From the NCBI RefSeq assembly GCF_013409045.1, contig NZ_JACCBT010000001.1:5394001-5458000 (forward strand): 64,000 bases of DNA, written 5' to 3'. The stretch is from Actinomadura citrea (GTDB lineage: Bacteria; Actinomycetota; Actinomycetes; Streptosporangiales; Streptosporangiaceae). Within the stretch, counting starts at the first letter, position 1; every line of letters starts with the position of its first letter. Both the position numbers and the translations under genes were made by a program. The notes beneath the pieces are model-generated. The model was not told the origin of the DNA and ran no database searches. It saw only the letters and a program-made list of their open reading frames with translations. Shown here piece after piece: positions 16,683-25,188 of the stretch.

Positions 16683-17324
16683 TCAACTCGAGATCATTCC
16701 CATGACCAGGTTGACCGTGGCGGCCAGGATCACCGTTCCGAAGACGTAGGACAGCAGCGTGTGGCGCAGCACCACCGAACGGATCACCGTGCTCGATACG
16801 TCGGTGTCCGACACCTGGTAGGTCATTCCGAGGTTGTAGCTGAAATAAAGGAAATCACGGTAGGCGGGCTGCTCGTCGCTGTTGAAGTCGATCCCCCCGG
16901 ACGGCTCGCCGTAGTACAGGTGCGCGTAGCGGATGGCGTACAGCTGGTGCAGCATCGCCCAGCTCATGAAGACGCCGAACAGGCCGATCGCGGCGGCGCC
17001 GTTGCGGGTGGCGGAACTCCCGATCGCCAGCAGCACCGCGACCCCGGCCAGGCTGGCGACCGCGACCGTCACGATGAGCGACTCGGCCATGAGCGGCTGG
17101 AAGTCCTCCCGGCGCGCGTTGCGCCGTGTGTCCTCGGCGGTCATCGGCCACAGCAGCGCCACACCTGTCGTGACGAACACCGCGATCGCGACGGCGATCC
17201 CCGAGAGCACTCCCAGCGGCACGCTCGCCAGCACGCCGACCAGCACGCACACCAGGATCCCGGCGGTCACCGACGCTGTCCGCCGAGCACGCGGCGACGA
17301 AGGAATACCGTGCATCACCGCCAC
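16683..17324 (-). CDS. DUF1345 integral membrane protein at the end of the encapsulin operon
   Basis: 213 aa, GTG 17324 with AGAGG upstream. Four or five hydrophobic helices; the DUF1345 signature YRDFLYFSYNLGMTYQVSDT is clear, followed by a final helix. The function of DUF1345 is unknown. Its start overlaps the 68-aa gene by 10 nt, which in turn begins 6 nt after the encapsulin gene, so it appears to be the last gene of the DyP-encapsulin transcript. A membrane protein in such an operon could tie the compartment or its substrate supply to the membrane; that is inference. Confidence 0.82.
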   Translation of the reverse strand: MAVMHGIPSSPRARRTASVTAGILVCVLVGVLASVPLGVLSGIAVAIAVFVTTGVALLWPMTAEDTRRNARREDFQPLMAESLIVTVAVASLAGVAVLLAIGSSATRNGAAAIGLFGVFMSWAMLHQLYAIRYAHLYYGEPSGGIDFNSDEQPAYRDFLYFSYNLGMTYQVSDTDVSSTVIRSVVLRHTLLSYVFGTVILAATVNLVMGMISS

Positions 17325-17521
17325 TGCGCCTCTCGCACGCGCGCCAAGGTCACCGCTGCGTCGCGCATCGGTGTTCCCTCCTCACTGAGGAACTCCGGGA
17401 TCAGCCCGCCGTGGCGGGTCGCAGGTGCGCCGTCGGCGCGGGCGACCCACCATCGGTTCACGTAGACCGCTCCCACGAAAACGGCGTGGCCCTCCCCATC
17501 CGATTCTTGCGAGACGGTCAT
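17315..17521 (-). CDS. Small 68-aa protein between encapsulin and DUF1345 genes, unknown
   Basis: Begins 6 nt after the encapsulin stop and overlaps the next gene by 10 nt, so it is embedded in the operon. The sequence has no signal peptide or helix of membrane length; it contains VFVGAVYVNRWWVARADG and a C-terminal helix ending AQWR. I recognise no family. It lacks the targeting peptide seen on the DyP protein, so it is not an obvious cargo. The operon position is the only argument for its reality; the ribosome site (CGGGG) is weak. Confidence 0.5.
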   Translation of the reverse strand: MTVSQESDGEGHAVFVGAVYVNRWWVARADGAPATRHGGLIPEFLSEEGTPMRDAAVTLARVREAQWR

Positions 17522-17527
17522 GCCCCG

Positions 17528-18334
17528 CTAGCCGCCGGCGCTCAGCGGGACACTGGATTCGGCGGTGATGGACAGGAAGGTCAGCGACTCCTGGAGGTAG
17601 AGATCGACGCGGTCGGCGGTGTGGGACAGGTACCCGATCGACAGGTCCTGGCCGAGGTGAAGCTCGTAGTCGCCGCCACGGGTGGACAGCAGCAGGGCCC
17701 CGTCGAGCGCCGGCGCCCAGATGATCTCACCGTCGCGCAGCAGCCGCGCGAGGTGATGGTGGATCGGATAGCCGTGGTCGGTGGTCTCGGTGACCGCGGT
17801 GTAGGCGTCGGCGGACAGCAGCAGGCTGTAGGGCCCGTTGACACCGGCGAGCCGGAGCGCGGTCAGCGCCTTGGCGACGGCGCCGGGGTACTGCCGGACG
17901 TCGGGGGGCAGCGGCAGGGTGGCGTTGGAGCTGCCGGGGACGATGCCGGTGATCGAGGCCGGGTCGGAGCCGTGGAAGACCGCGTGGTCTTCGGCGAACG
18001 CGGCCCGCTTCGCCGCGTCCTTGGCAGGCCCCCAGTCCGAGTCGAGCGCACCGCGTTCGACATCGTCCACGGCCTGGCGGGTGACGGTGAAGGGGACACG
18101 CACCTCGATGATGGGCTGGGTCTCGCGCCGGTGGAGCAGCACCCCTTCGGTCGCCGCGTCGAAGGGGCGGACGTGCCCGGTCCCCACCGCGTTCAACTCG
18201 GTTCCGGCGGGGCCGACCAGGTCCACCACGCGGCGTCCGGCGACGTGACGGGTGAAGGTGCGGCGTACTTCGTCCTCGATGCCGGCCCAGGCGGCGTCCG
18301 ACACCGGAGCAAGTTCGCGGTGCAGGTTGTTCAT
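17528..18334 (-). CDS. Family 1 encapsulin shell protein
   Basis: 268 aa, matching the 265-270 aa usual for the family. Starts MNNLHRELAPVSDAAWAGIE, the conserved N-terminal arm that lines the shell interior and binds cargo peptides, then HK97-fold sequence (RRVVDLVGPAGTELNAVGTG, PIIEVRVPF, ending YLQESLTFLSI). Family 1 shells of this size usually form 60-subunit, about 24-nm compartments in the cytoplasm. Its ATG overlaps the stop of the DyP peroxidase gene (ATGA), and that enzyme carries the cargo-loading peptide, so cargo and shell are made together. Confidence 0.95.
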   Translation of the reverse strand: MNNLHRELAPVSDAAWAGIEDEVRRTFTRHVAGRRVVDLVGPAGTELNAVGTGHVRPFDAATEGVLLHRRETQPIIEVRVPFTVTRQAVDDVERGALDSDWGPAKDAAKRAAFAEDHAVFHGSDPASITGIVPGSSNATLPLPPDVRQYPGAVAKALTALRLAGVNGPYSLLLSADAYTAVTETTDHGYPIHHHLARLLRDGEIIWAPALDGALLLSTRGGDYELHLGQDLSIGYLSHTADRVDLYLQESLTFLSITAESSVPLSAGG

Positions 18335-19404
18335 GAGGTGCCGTGTCCTTTCAGGCTGCCGATGCCGAGTGAGCCGTCATCGGGCGAAGTCGGCGCCCTC
18401 GCTGCTGGTTCCTCTGCAGCCTGCGCATCGGGTCCGGGTTTGTCCGCCGAGGCGGCGGCCGCCGCGGCCAGCTGCGGTGAGGGGTCGTCGAGGAAGTCCG
18501 CGGTGGGCACGAAGAACAGGCCACCGGTGACCGGAGTCGAGAAGTCCAGAATGCGGTCGTGGTTTCCCGGCGGGTCACCGATGAACATGTTCTCCAGCAT
18601 CCGCTCGATCACCTCGACGCTGGCGGTGTAGCCGATGAAATAGGTCCCGAACTCTCGGGCGCCGACCGTGCCGAACGGCATGTTGTCCCGCACGATCTGC
18701 CGCTGGTTCCCGTCGGCATCGGTGATCGTGTTCAGGACCACGTGGGAGTTCGACGGCTTCATCTCGTCGGGCAGTTCGATGTCGTTCAGCTTCGTGCGGC
18801 CCATCGCCAGTTCCTGCGCCTCGACCGGCAGGGCGTCCCACTCCTGGAGGTCGTGGACGTACTTCTGGACGACCACGTAGCTGCCGCCGGCGAACGCGGG
18901 ATCTTCGTCGCCGATGCGCACGGCCACCACCCCGTCGCGCCCCTTCGGGCTCTCGGTGCCGTCGACGAACCCCATCAGGTCGCGTTCGTCGAAGTAGCGG
19001 AAACCGTGCACCTCGTCGGCGACGTCGACGTACCGGGCGAGTCGGTTCATCAACTGGCCCGCCAGTTCAAAGCACAGGTCCATACGGCGCGCCCGCAGGT
19101 GGAACAGCAGGTCGCCCGGGGTGGACACCGCCGTATGGACGGCGCCGCCGAGTACCCGGAACGGATGCAGGCCGGCCGGGCGCGGTGGCCCGTACAGCCG
19201 GTCCCACAACTCCGCACCGATCCCGGTCACGCAACTCAGGCCGCCTTCGGGCGATCGGAACCCCACAGCGCGCGTCAGCCCTGCAATGTCGGGAAGCAGA
19301 CCGCGCACCGCGTCCTCGCCGCCCGGCCGTACTGTCACCACCAGGAAGATCGCCGCCACCGCAGGCGGCGCCAGCACGTCCTGCGGTTCCCCTGGCTGCG
19401 GCAT
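18331..19404 (-). CDS. Dye-decolourising (DyP-type) haem peroxidase, encapsulin cargo
   Basis: 357 aa from ATG 19404 with AGGAGG upstream. DyP hallmarks: the GxxDG loop GFVDGTESPKGRD containing the catalytic Asp, the proximal haem His in SNSHVVLN, and the distal Arg in VRDNMPFG. After residue about 310 comes a flexible Ala/Pro-rich linker, then the tail DGSLGIGSLKGHGTS, whose core GSLGIGSLKG is the classic encapsulin cargo-loading peptide. The enzyme should therefore sit inside the shell encoded by the next gene, where such peroxidases oxidise aromatic or other substrates with H2O2. Confidence 0.95.
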   Translation of the reverse strand: MPQPGEPQDVLAPPAVAAIFLVVTVRPGGEDAVRGLLPDIAGLTRAVGFRSPEGGLSCVTGIGAELWDRLYGPPRPAGLHPFRVLGGAVHTAVSTPGDLLFHLRARRMDLCFELAGQLMNRLARYVDVADEVHGFRYFDERDLMGFVDGTESPKGRDGVVAVRIGDEDPAFAGGSYVVVQKYVHDLQEWDALPVEAQELAMGRTKLNDIELPDEMKPSNSHVVLNTITDADGNQRQIVRDNMPFGTVGAREFGTYFIGYTASVEVIERMLENMFIGDPPGNHDRILDFSTPVTGGLFFVPTADFLDDPSPQLAAAAAASADKPGPDAQAAEEPAARAPTSPDDGSLGIGSLKGHGTS

Positions 19405-19426
19405 TACCCCTCCTCGCCGTCACGCG

Positions 19427-19453
19427 CACGCCTGGCCTTGCCGGCCAGGCGTG
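19427..19453 (-). promoter_or_regulatory. Hairpin in the 5' leader of the DyP-encapsulin operon
   Basis: Eleven-bp perfect stem (core CGCCTGGCC / GGCCAGGCG) with a 5-nt loop, ending 22 nt before the DyP start codon and just ahead of its AGGAGG. It could terminate the upstream AraC transcript or sit in the operon leader. No T run follows. Confidence 0.45.
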
Positions 19454-19873
19454 GTCGGCCGCGGGAGGGACGGCTGCGCAGTCGCCGGTCGCGGCGCGCA
19501 CGCCATCATCGGCCTCAGGTCAGGGCTGCCGTCCTCCAGGGTCAGGCACACCACTGCTCTGCGCCGATCATCCCCCGCGCCGGGACCGCGAAACCATGAC
19601 GGACGGGCTGGCAGCAGGTCCCGCGACCCGCCCCACGCGGGGCCCCCGGGATGTGCCGTCGCGCGAGTGCATGGTGCTGGCAGCGTCCTGCGCACACCCG
19701 CTTCCTGCCCATGACTTCCTAGCCTCGGTCGGCTGCGCCTGGCGCGTAGATCCGACAGTTGTCCCCGGCTCTGCACGCGCGGCGGCGGGTTCTGGCGGTA
19801 GCCGGCGGACCTCAGCGTCGGTTGGGTGAAGGCGTTGTCAGGGGCGTACCAGTCAGCGTGGAGGAGATCAAAG
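19454..19873. other. Gap between AraC gene and encapsulin operon, no gene seen
   Basis: About 420 nt in which neither strand has a frame with believable protein character. It should hold the encapsulin-operon promoter (minus strand), but I cannot point to boxes with confidence. Confidence 0.4.
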
Positions 19874-20608
19874 TCAACGACTGTGCAGGTAGCGCCGGGG
19901 CGTGGTGCCGACCGTGCGGCGGAAGGCCGCCAGGAACGCACTCGCCGTGGCGTACCCCACGCTGTGCGCCACCCGCGATACCGGTTGCCCCTCGGCCAGC
20001 AGCGGCAGGGCGGCGCGCAGCCGTGCCTGCGTGCGCCACTGGTCGAAGCTCATGCCCGTGTCGTGCACGAACAGCCGCGTCAACGTCCGCCGGCTCACGC
20101 CCGCCGCGCGGGCGTGTGCCTCCAGGCCGCGCGGGTCCGCCGGGTCCGCCAGCAGGGCGGCCGCCACCGCCCGGACGCGCTCGTCGGTGGGTTGCGGCAC
20201 GTCGATGGGCCGGGTGGGCAGCGGGCGCAGCAGGTCGGGCACCAGCGCCTCGGCGCGCGACCGCGCGTCGTCGGTGAGGTCGGTACGGGCCAGGTACCCG
20301 ATCAGCTCGGCCAGCAGGCCGTCGACGCCGACCGCCGTGGGCTCGACCCAATTCACCGGGCAGCGCTCCGGAGCCAGGTACAGGCTGCACAGCACCGCTT
20401 CGCGGGTCGCGCCGGTCGTGTGGGTGACGCCCGCAGGCAGCCACAGCGCCCGGGTGGGCGGCAGGACCCAGTACACCTCGTCCACGCCGACGCTCAGGAC
20501 GCCCCGCCGGGTCCAGGCGAGCTGGTGGTGGGTGTGGCTGTGCGGGGGTATCCACTCCCCCGAGGCCAGCGGGAAGTGGCCGACGATGATCGCGGCCATG
20601 TCCTCCAT
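19874..20608 (-). CDS. AraC-family transcriptional regulator
   Basis: About 244 aa from ATG 20608. The N-terminal half is a cupin sensor (HSHTHHQLAWTRRGVLSV, WLPAGVTH) and the last 100 residues hold two AraC helix-turn-helices (LEAHARAAGVSRRTLTRLF, SRVAHSVGYATASAFLAAFRR then TTPRRYL). The MFS transporter gene is divergent, about 60 nt away, so this is probably its local regulator, as in many small efflux loci. The start could instead be the TTG at 20644; the cupin motifs are complete in both. Confidence 0.9.
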   Translation of the reverse strand: MEDMAAIIVGHFPLASGEWIPPHSHTHHQLAWTRRGVLSVGVDEVYWVLPPTRALWLPAGVTHTTGATREAVLCSLYLAPERCPVNWVEPTAVGVDGLLAELIGYLARTDLTDDARSRAEALVPDLLRPLPTRPIDVPQPTDERVRAVAAALLADPADPRGLEAHARAAGVSRRTLTRLFVHDTGMSFDQWRTQARLRAALPLLAEGQPVSRVAHSVGYATASAFLAAFRRTVGTTPRRYLHSR

Positions 20609-20669
20609 GCGACACAGTCTGGCCTCATCGCGGATTGTGGCCAAATGCGGCGGATCGTAGCGTCATCGA

Positions 20670-22034
20670 GTGCCGATGATCGTGCTGTGCCTCGTCCAGT
20701 TCATGCTCGTGCTCGACGACACCGTCGTGAACGTGGCCCTGCCCAGCATCCGCGATGACCTGGGTTTCAGCGCGTCCGGGTTGCCCTGGGTCGTCAACGC
20801 CTACTTCCTGGCCTTCGGCGGGCTGCTGCTGTTGTGCGGCCGGATGGCGGATCTGCTGGGCCGCCGCCGCGTCTTCCTCATGGGCGTGGCACTGTTCGGG
20901 GTGGCCAGCCTGGCCTGCGGCCTCGCGCAGGAGCCATGGCAGCTCGTGATCGGGCGGTTCGTGCAGGGCACGGGTTCCGCGATGGCCGGCCCGGCGGCGA
21001 TGTCGATGATCACGTTGCTGTATCCGAGGACGGAGGAGCGGACCAGAGCACTGGGCATCTGGGGTGGCATCGCGGCCCTGGGCGGGACCTCGGGCCTGGT
21101 GATCTCCGGGGCCCTGACCGACCTGGTGACCTGGCGCTGGATCTTCCTGATCAACCTGCCCGTCGTCGCCGTGGCCCTGGCGCTGCTCCCCGGCCTCGTC
21201 CCCGAGTCCCGCGCCCCCGGCCGGCGCGGCCTCGACGTTCCCGGCGCGGTCCTGGTCACCGGTGCCGCAGTGTCGCTGGTGTACGGGCTGCTGCGGGCCG
21301 GGGAGACCGGCTGGAGCGATCCGATCGCCATCGGCGCCGTCGCGCTGTCCGCCGCCTTGACGGTGGCGTTCCTGGTGACCGAGTCGCGGACGGCGGCACC
21401 GCTGGTGCCCAAGTCGTTCCTGGCCTCGCGGACGCGGGCGGTCGCCAACGGCGCGACCCTCCTGTTCTCGATGGCGATGTACGCGATGTCCTTCCTGTTG
21501 ATGATCCAGGTGCAGACCGCTCTGGGGTACAGCCCGCTCCTGGCCGGCATCGCCTACCTGCCCTATGGCGGCGGCATCCTGGCGGGCATGTGGTCGTCCT
21601 CCCGCATCTCGCTCAGGATCGGGACGCGCTGGGCGCTCCTGCTGGCGTTCCTGGTCAACATCGCCGGCCTGCTGCTGCTGTCCGGCGTGGCGGCGGGCGA
21701 CTCCTACGCCGCCCACGTCCTGCCCGGCATGCTCATACTGAGCGTGGGCAACGGGCTGAGCCTGCCCGTCATGGCCGTAGCCGCGGTCGACGGCACCACC
21801 GAAGAGGACGCAGGTCTCGGCTCGGCCCTGTTCACCTCCGTCCAGCAGATCGGCGGCGCCGTCGGGGTGGCCGCGCTGGCCGTCATGGGCTACTCGGGCG
21901 GCCTCACGGCGGGCGCGGTGTGCGTGGCGCTCGGAGCTGTGCTCATCGTCGTGCTACTGCCGTCGCGTACCAGCGGCCCCCAGCAGCCCGCCGGGCATGG
22001 AGCCGGCGGCCGGAGCACACCTGTGGGTTCGTAG
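20670..22034 (+). CDS. MFS drug:H+ antiporter (DHA2-like)
   Basis: 454 aa from GTG 20670 (or ATG 20676). Starts directly in helix 1 with motif C-type sequence LVLDDTVVNVALPSI and has motif A in GRMADLLGRRRVF, followed by RFVQGTGSAMAGPAAMS. The helix number fits the 14-segment DHA2 family (EmrB/QacA type) that exports drugs or toxic metabolites with proton uptake. Immediately divergent from an AraC regulator. The C-terminal tail is short and charged. Substrate unknown. Confidence 0.9.
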   Translation: MPMIVLCLVQFMLVLDDTVVNVALPSIRDDLGFSASGLPWVVNAYFLAFGGLLLLCGRMADLLGRRRVFLMGVALFGVASLACGLAQEPWQLVIGRFVQGTGSAMAGPAAMSMITLLYPRTEERTRALGIWGGIAALGGTSGLVISGALTDLVTWRWIFLINLPVVAVALALLPGLVPESRAPGRRGLDVPGAVLVTGAAVSLVYGLLRAGETGWSDPIAIGAVALSAALTVAFLVTESRTAAPLVPKSFLASRTRAVANGATLLFSMAMYAMSFLLMIQVQTALGYSPLLAGIAYLPYGGGILAGMWSSSRISLRIGTRWALLLAFLVNIAGLLLLSGVAAGDSYAAHVLPGMLILSVGNGLSLPVMAVAAVDGTTEEDAGLGSALFTSVQQIGGAVGVAALAVMGYSGGLTAGAVCVALGAVLIVVLLPSRTSGPQQPAGHGAGGRSTPVGS

Positions 22035-22154
22035 GTGGTGAGGCGGGCTGAACGATGACGTCGCGACAACGGCGGAGACAACGCCGGGCCAGGGCGAGGA
22101 TTTGACCAGAGTCCGCTTTCTCTCTCCTGCCTTGGATGCGGCAATCGCCCGGAC

Positions 22155-22885
22155 ATGACCGATCTGCCCTTCAGCGACCGGAGCGACTTCGACAACGCCG
22201 ACCGCGGCCACATCGCCTCCCGCACCCCCGGGATCGTCACGAACGCCCAGGGGCAGACCGTCTGGGACGGCGACGTCTTCTCCTTCCTGGACGGCGAATG
22301 CCCTCAGTCGGTGCACCCGTCGCTGTGGCGGCAGTCGCAGCTGTGCGCCAAGCAGGGCTTGTACGAGGTGGCCGCGGGCATCTACCAGGTCCGCGGGCTC
22401 GACCTGTCGAACATGACTCTGGTCGAGGGCGACAAGGGCGTGATCGTGATCGACCCGCTGATATCGAACGAGACGGCCGCCGCCGCGCTCGCCCTGTACC
22501 GCGAGCACCGCGGCGACCGCCCCGTCACCGGCCTGCTCTACACCCACTCCCACATCGACCACTTCGGCGGAGCCGGGGGCGTTCTGCCGCCCGGCAACCC
22601 CGAGGGCGCACCGATCCTGGCGCCGGCCGGGTTCACCGAGAACGCCGTCGCCGAGAACGTCTACGCCGGAACCGCGATGGCACGGCGCGGGGTTTACCAC
22701 ACCGGCGCCACCCTTCCCAAAAACGCCTGACCGTGGCCCTCACCCAGCCGCAACTGCTCGCCGTACTCACCGGCAAGGACGCCCAGGACGCCGCTATGGA
22801 GGGCGACACGTCGGCACTGGACCGCCTGATGGGAGTCCTGGACAACCCGGACCCCGCCTTCCCCATCGTCACCCCTGACAGCAGG
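22155..22885 (+). pseudogene. Alkylsulfatase (SdsA1/BDS1-type metallo-hydrolase) with large internal deletion
   Basis: From ATG 22155 the first 188 codons are the N-terminus of a class-III alkylsulfatase: SDFDNADRGHIAS, LSNMTLVEGDKGVIVIDPL and the zinc motif THSHIDHFGG. That frame stops at 22730 after LPKNA. From about 22727 another frame reads LTVALTQPQLLAVL and GVLDNPDPAFPIVTP, which is the extreme C-terminus (SCP2-like domain) of the same family. The family is about 620 aa, so roughly 380 codons between are missing and the two parts are out of frame; the junction lies in an A5 run. The stop expected after IVTP is also gone. Confidence 0.8.
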
Positions 22886-22922
22886 GTGGCACCGTCCGCG
22901 CGTTCCTGTGCCAGACGACCGA

Positions 22923-22953
22923 TGAGGGCATCCCTCGGAACCGGATGCCCTCA
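22923..22953. terminator. Stem-loop between convergent sulfatase remnant and serine hydrolase
   Basis: Eleven-bp perfect stem GAGGGCATCC / GGATGCCCTC (plus a closing T-A pair) with a 9-nt loop. It lies just past the end of the sulfatase remnant and 43 nt from the end of the convergent serine hydrolase gene. Confidence 0.65.
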
Positions 22954-22995
22954 CCTTCAGCCTCTGGCACGGGGCGGAGGGTCCCGGAGCCGGCG

Positions 22996-24159
22996 CTACG
23001 AGGATGGGCAGAAGATGGTCTCCATGGCCTTGCCCATGGCTTGGCCCGCCCCGGCGGTGTCCTTGCCGCTCAGGGTGGCCGACATCGAGAGCTGGCGGCG
23101 GCCGTCTTCTGAGTAGAAGGTCATGGCGAGGAAGCCGGGGGCGGTCCCGCCCATGATGTAGAGATCGTCGCCGCATGAGCTGCGGCTCTTGCCCAGGGGC
23201 TGCGGGCCACCGGGCAGTCGGTCGGTCAGGACTCGCTGGAGTTCGGGCGGCAGCAGTTTGCCCTGGGCGAAGGCCCGTTGGAAGGCGCTGACGTCATGCG
23301 CGGTGGAGACCACTCCGCCGGCCGCCCCGGCGATGCCGGCGTTGAACCGGTCCATGTCGCGCAGCCTGCCGGTGGCGTCGGGGTAGTAGCCGTGGCCGTG
23401 CGGCCCCTTGATGCCCTCCGGCGGCTTGACGGGAAGGTAGGTCTTGGTCATCCCGAGCGGGCCGAACAGGCGTCCGTGCAGCTCCGCGGCCAGGTCGTGG
23501 CCGGTCAGACTCTCGATGACCACGCCGAGAAGGGTGTAGTTGGTGTTGGAGTAGGACCATTTCTCGCCCGGGTCTCCGGTCCGGGGCCGGCCGCGGCTCC
23601 ACTTCACCAGATCCAGCGGCCGATAGTGGGTCGTGAAGTCGAACACGTCGAACGAAGGGTCTTCTCCCTCGCTACCGTCCGGGTTCGGCTTGCCGGCGTA
23701 CCAGTCGGGAATGCCGGAGGTATGCCGGAGCATCTGCCGTACCGTGATCTCGTGGGCCCGTTCCACCAGGTCCTCCTCCACCACCACCGGCAGCAGGTCG
23801 CCGAGCTTGTCATCCACGCCCAACCTGCCCTCCTCGACCAGTTGCAGCACCACGGTGGCCACCATCTGCTTGGTCTGTGACCCGATCCGGAAGCGGGCGT
23901 TCGCGGGTATCCTCCCGCCCCCGCCGCCCAGCAGCCGGGAGCCCCCGCTGCCCAGCCCGACGGATTTCCCGTCGACGTAGGCCCCACCGACGGCTCCCAC
24001 AACCCCGGGAGCCGTGGCCAGATCCTCCATCGCCTTCTGCACGTTCCCGACCGGCTCCGGAGCGGCGGTGGCGGGCCCGGCATTAGCCATCATCAGCATG
24101 GCGACACCGGCGGCCAGACCGGCGCTCCTCAGCGGCGGACGGACGTTCTTATATGACAC
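22996..24159 (-). CDS. Secreted serine hydrolase of the DD-peptidase/beta-lactamase class C family
   Basis: 387 aa from GTG 24159, chosen because AGAGGAG lies 8 nt upstream and the product starts with a signal peptide (VSYKNVRPPLRSAGLAAGVA, cleavage near ATAA). Catalytic SxxK is SQTK in RFRIGSQTKQM; the YxN motif is YSNTNYTLLG. At the third motif the usual HxG is replaced by GGT (IMGGTAPGF), so it may be altered in activity. A Gly-rich insert (LLGGGGGRIP) precedes the active site. It is a paralogue of the gene at 1924-3027, which supports the view that that one lost its signal peptide. Confidence 0.82.
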   Translation of the reverse strand: MSYKNVRPPLRSAGLAAGVAMLMMANAGPATAAPEPVGNVQKAMEDLATAPGVVGAVGGAYVDGKSVGLGSGGSRLLGGGGGRIPANARFRIGSQTKQMVATVVLQLVEEGRLGVDDKLGDLLPVVVEEDLVERAHEITVRQMLRHTSGIPDWYAGKPNPDGSEGEDPSFDVFDFTTHYRPLDLVKWSRGRPRTGDPGEKWSYSNTNYTLLGVVIESLTGHDLAAELHGRLFGPLGMTKTYLPVKPPEGIKGPHGHGYYPDATGRLRDMDRFNAGIAGAAGGVVSTAHDVSAFQRAFAQGKLLPPELQRVLTDRLPGGPQPLGKSRSSCGDDLYIMGGTAPGFLAMTFYSEDGRRQLSMSATLSGKDTAGAGQAMGKAMETIFCPSS

Positions 24160-24580
24160 GACGCGCTCCTCTTCACGATCACTTTCCGAAGCTGCGGCAC
24201 CATGCCCTCGGCACGGACCGCCGCGGTCCATGCCTCCACTGAAGACGGAAGACTGTTGCAGTGGCGTATGCGATTTCCGATACACCTGCGATACACGTGC
24301 ACACGCCCGCACATCGGCCCAGGACCGTGAATGCCTAAGGAACCGCGGGCGGCAGGACGCACATCACCGCAAGGCGGGGCACATCAGAGTCTCCGGCAAA
24401 CACGGGGGCGATTCACCAAGACCATGACTGCCTTCAATGGCTTCACCGAACCCGGTGGAGTCCAGCCCTCGGCTTGCGCGCTCTGGCTATGGTCGGCCGG
24501 CCAGGCCCTGGCGCGCAGCAACGGGTCACCGGCGCGCACACCCGGCTGCGCTTTACCACTCGCCGCGACCGGTGGGGCCG
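24160..24580. other. Non-coding leader of the serine hydrolase gene
   Basis: About 420 nt with no believable gene. It contains a tandem 11-bp repeat near 24278-24299 and presumably the promoter of the secreted serine hydrolase, whose start is at 24159. Confidence 0.4.
24278..24299. repeat. Tandem 11-bp direct repeat CGATACACSTG
   Basis: CGATACACCTG is followed at once by CGATACACGTG, one mismatch, about 120-140 nt upstream of the serine hydrolase start. An 11-bp period places both on the same DNA face, as for a regulator site. Confidence 0.5.
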
Positions 24581-25114
24581 TCAGTCCCGGAGATACAGAA
24601 TCAGTTCGCAGGCCACGGGCGCCTCGCGCGGCAAATCGTTCTGATACAAGGAGATCCGCGCGTGGCTTCCGCGGTCCGGCCCGAACACCTCGATGAGCAG
24701 GTCGGACGCTCCGTTGACCACGGCGGGCGCCTCGGCGAACCCCGGGACGCAGTTCACGTAGCCGGCCAGCCGAACGACCTGGTCGACGTGGTCGAGGGAG
24801 CCGAGTTCGGCGCGCGCCATGGCCAGCAGGTTCACCGCGACCAGCCGCGCGGAACGGTAGCCGTCGCCGACGGTCAACTCCCGCCCGAGCTTGCCACTGA
24901 TAGGAAAGATGTCCTCGCCTTTGTCATTCTTGACCGTGCCATAGGTTCCGGACACATAGAACAGATCTCCCGCGCGGACCCCGTAGCGGAAGTTGCCGAT
25001 GGGCGTGGGCGGGCGGACGTCCGCCAGCCCGAGCCGGGCGAACTCCTGCTCCGGCGTGGGAGCGGCATCATGCCCGGCCGGCAGTCCGTTCGCCTGCTGG
25101 GGTGCGTCTTCCAT
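24581..25114 (-). CDS. RidA/YjgF-family protein
   Basis: 177 aa from ATG 25114. The core is RidA-like: GVRAGDLFYVSGTYG, ARLVAVNLLAMARAELGSLDHVDQVVRLAGYVN, and a C-terminal strand with Glu (ACELILYL). RidA proteins are trimeric enamine/imine deaminases of the cytosol. The usual catalytic Arg just after the VRLAGYV element is not obvious here (next residues NCVPGF), so it may belong to one of the Rid subfamilies without deaminase activity. A 40-aa N-terminal extension precedes the fold. Confidence 0.8.
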   Translation of the reverse strand: MEDAPQQANGLPAGHDAAPTPEQEFARLGLADVRPPTPIGNFRYGVRAGDLFYVSGTYGTVKNDKGEDIFPISGKLGRELTVGDGYRSARLVAVNLLAMARAELGSLDHVDQVVRLAGYVNCVPGFAEAPAVVNGASDLLIEVFGPDRGSHARISLYQNDLPREAPVACELILYLRD

Positions 25115-25188
25115 CTACCGATCCCAACCCTAGGAATTGATGCGTATGGTTCCGGCCGAGGGGCTCACCACTTCCGGGCCCCATCCTT

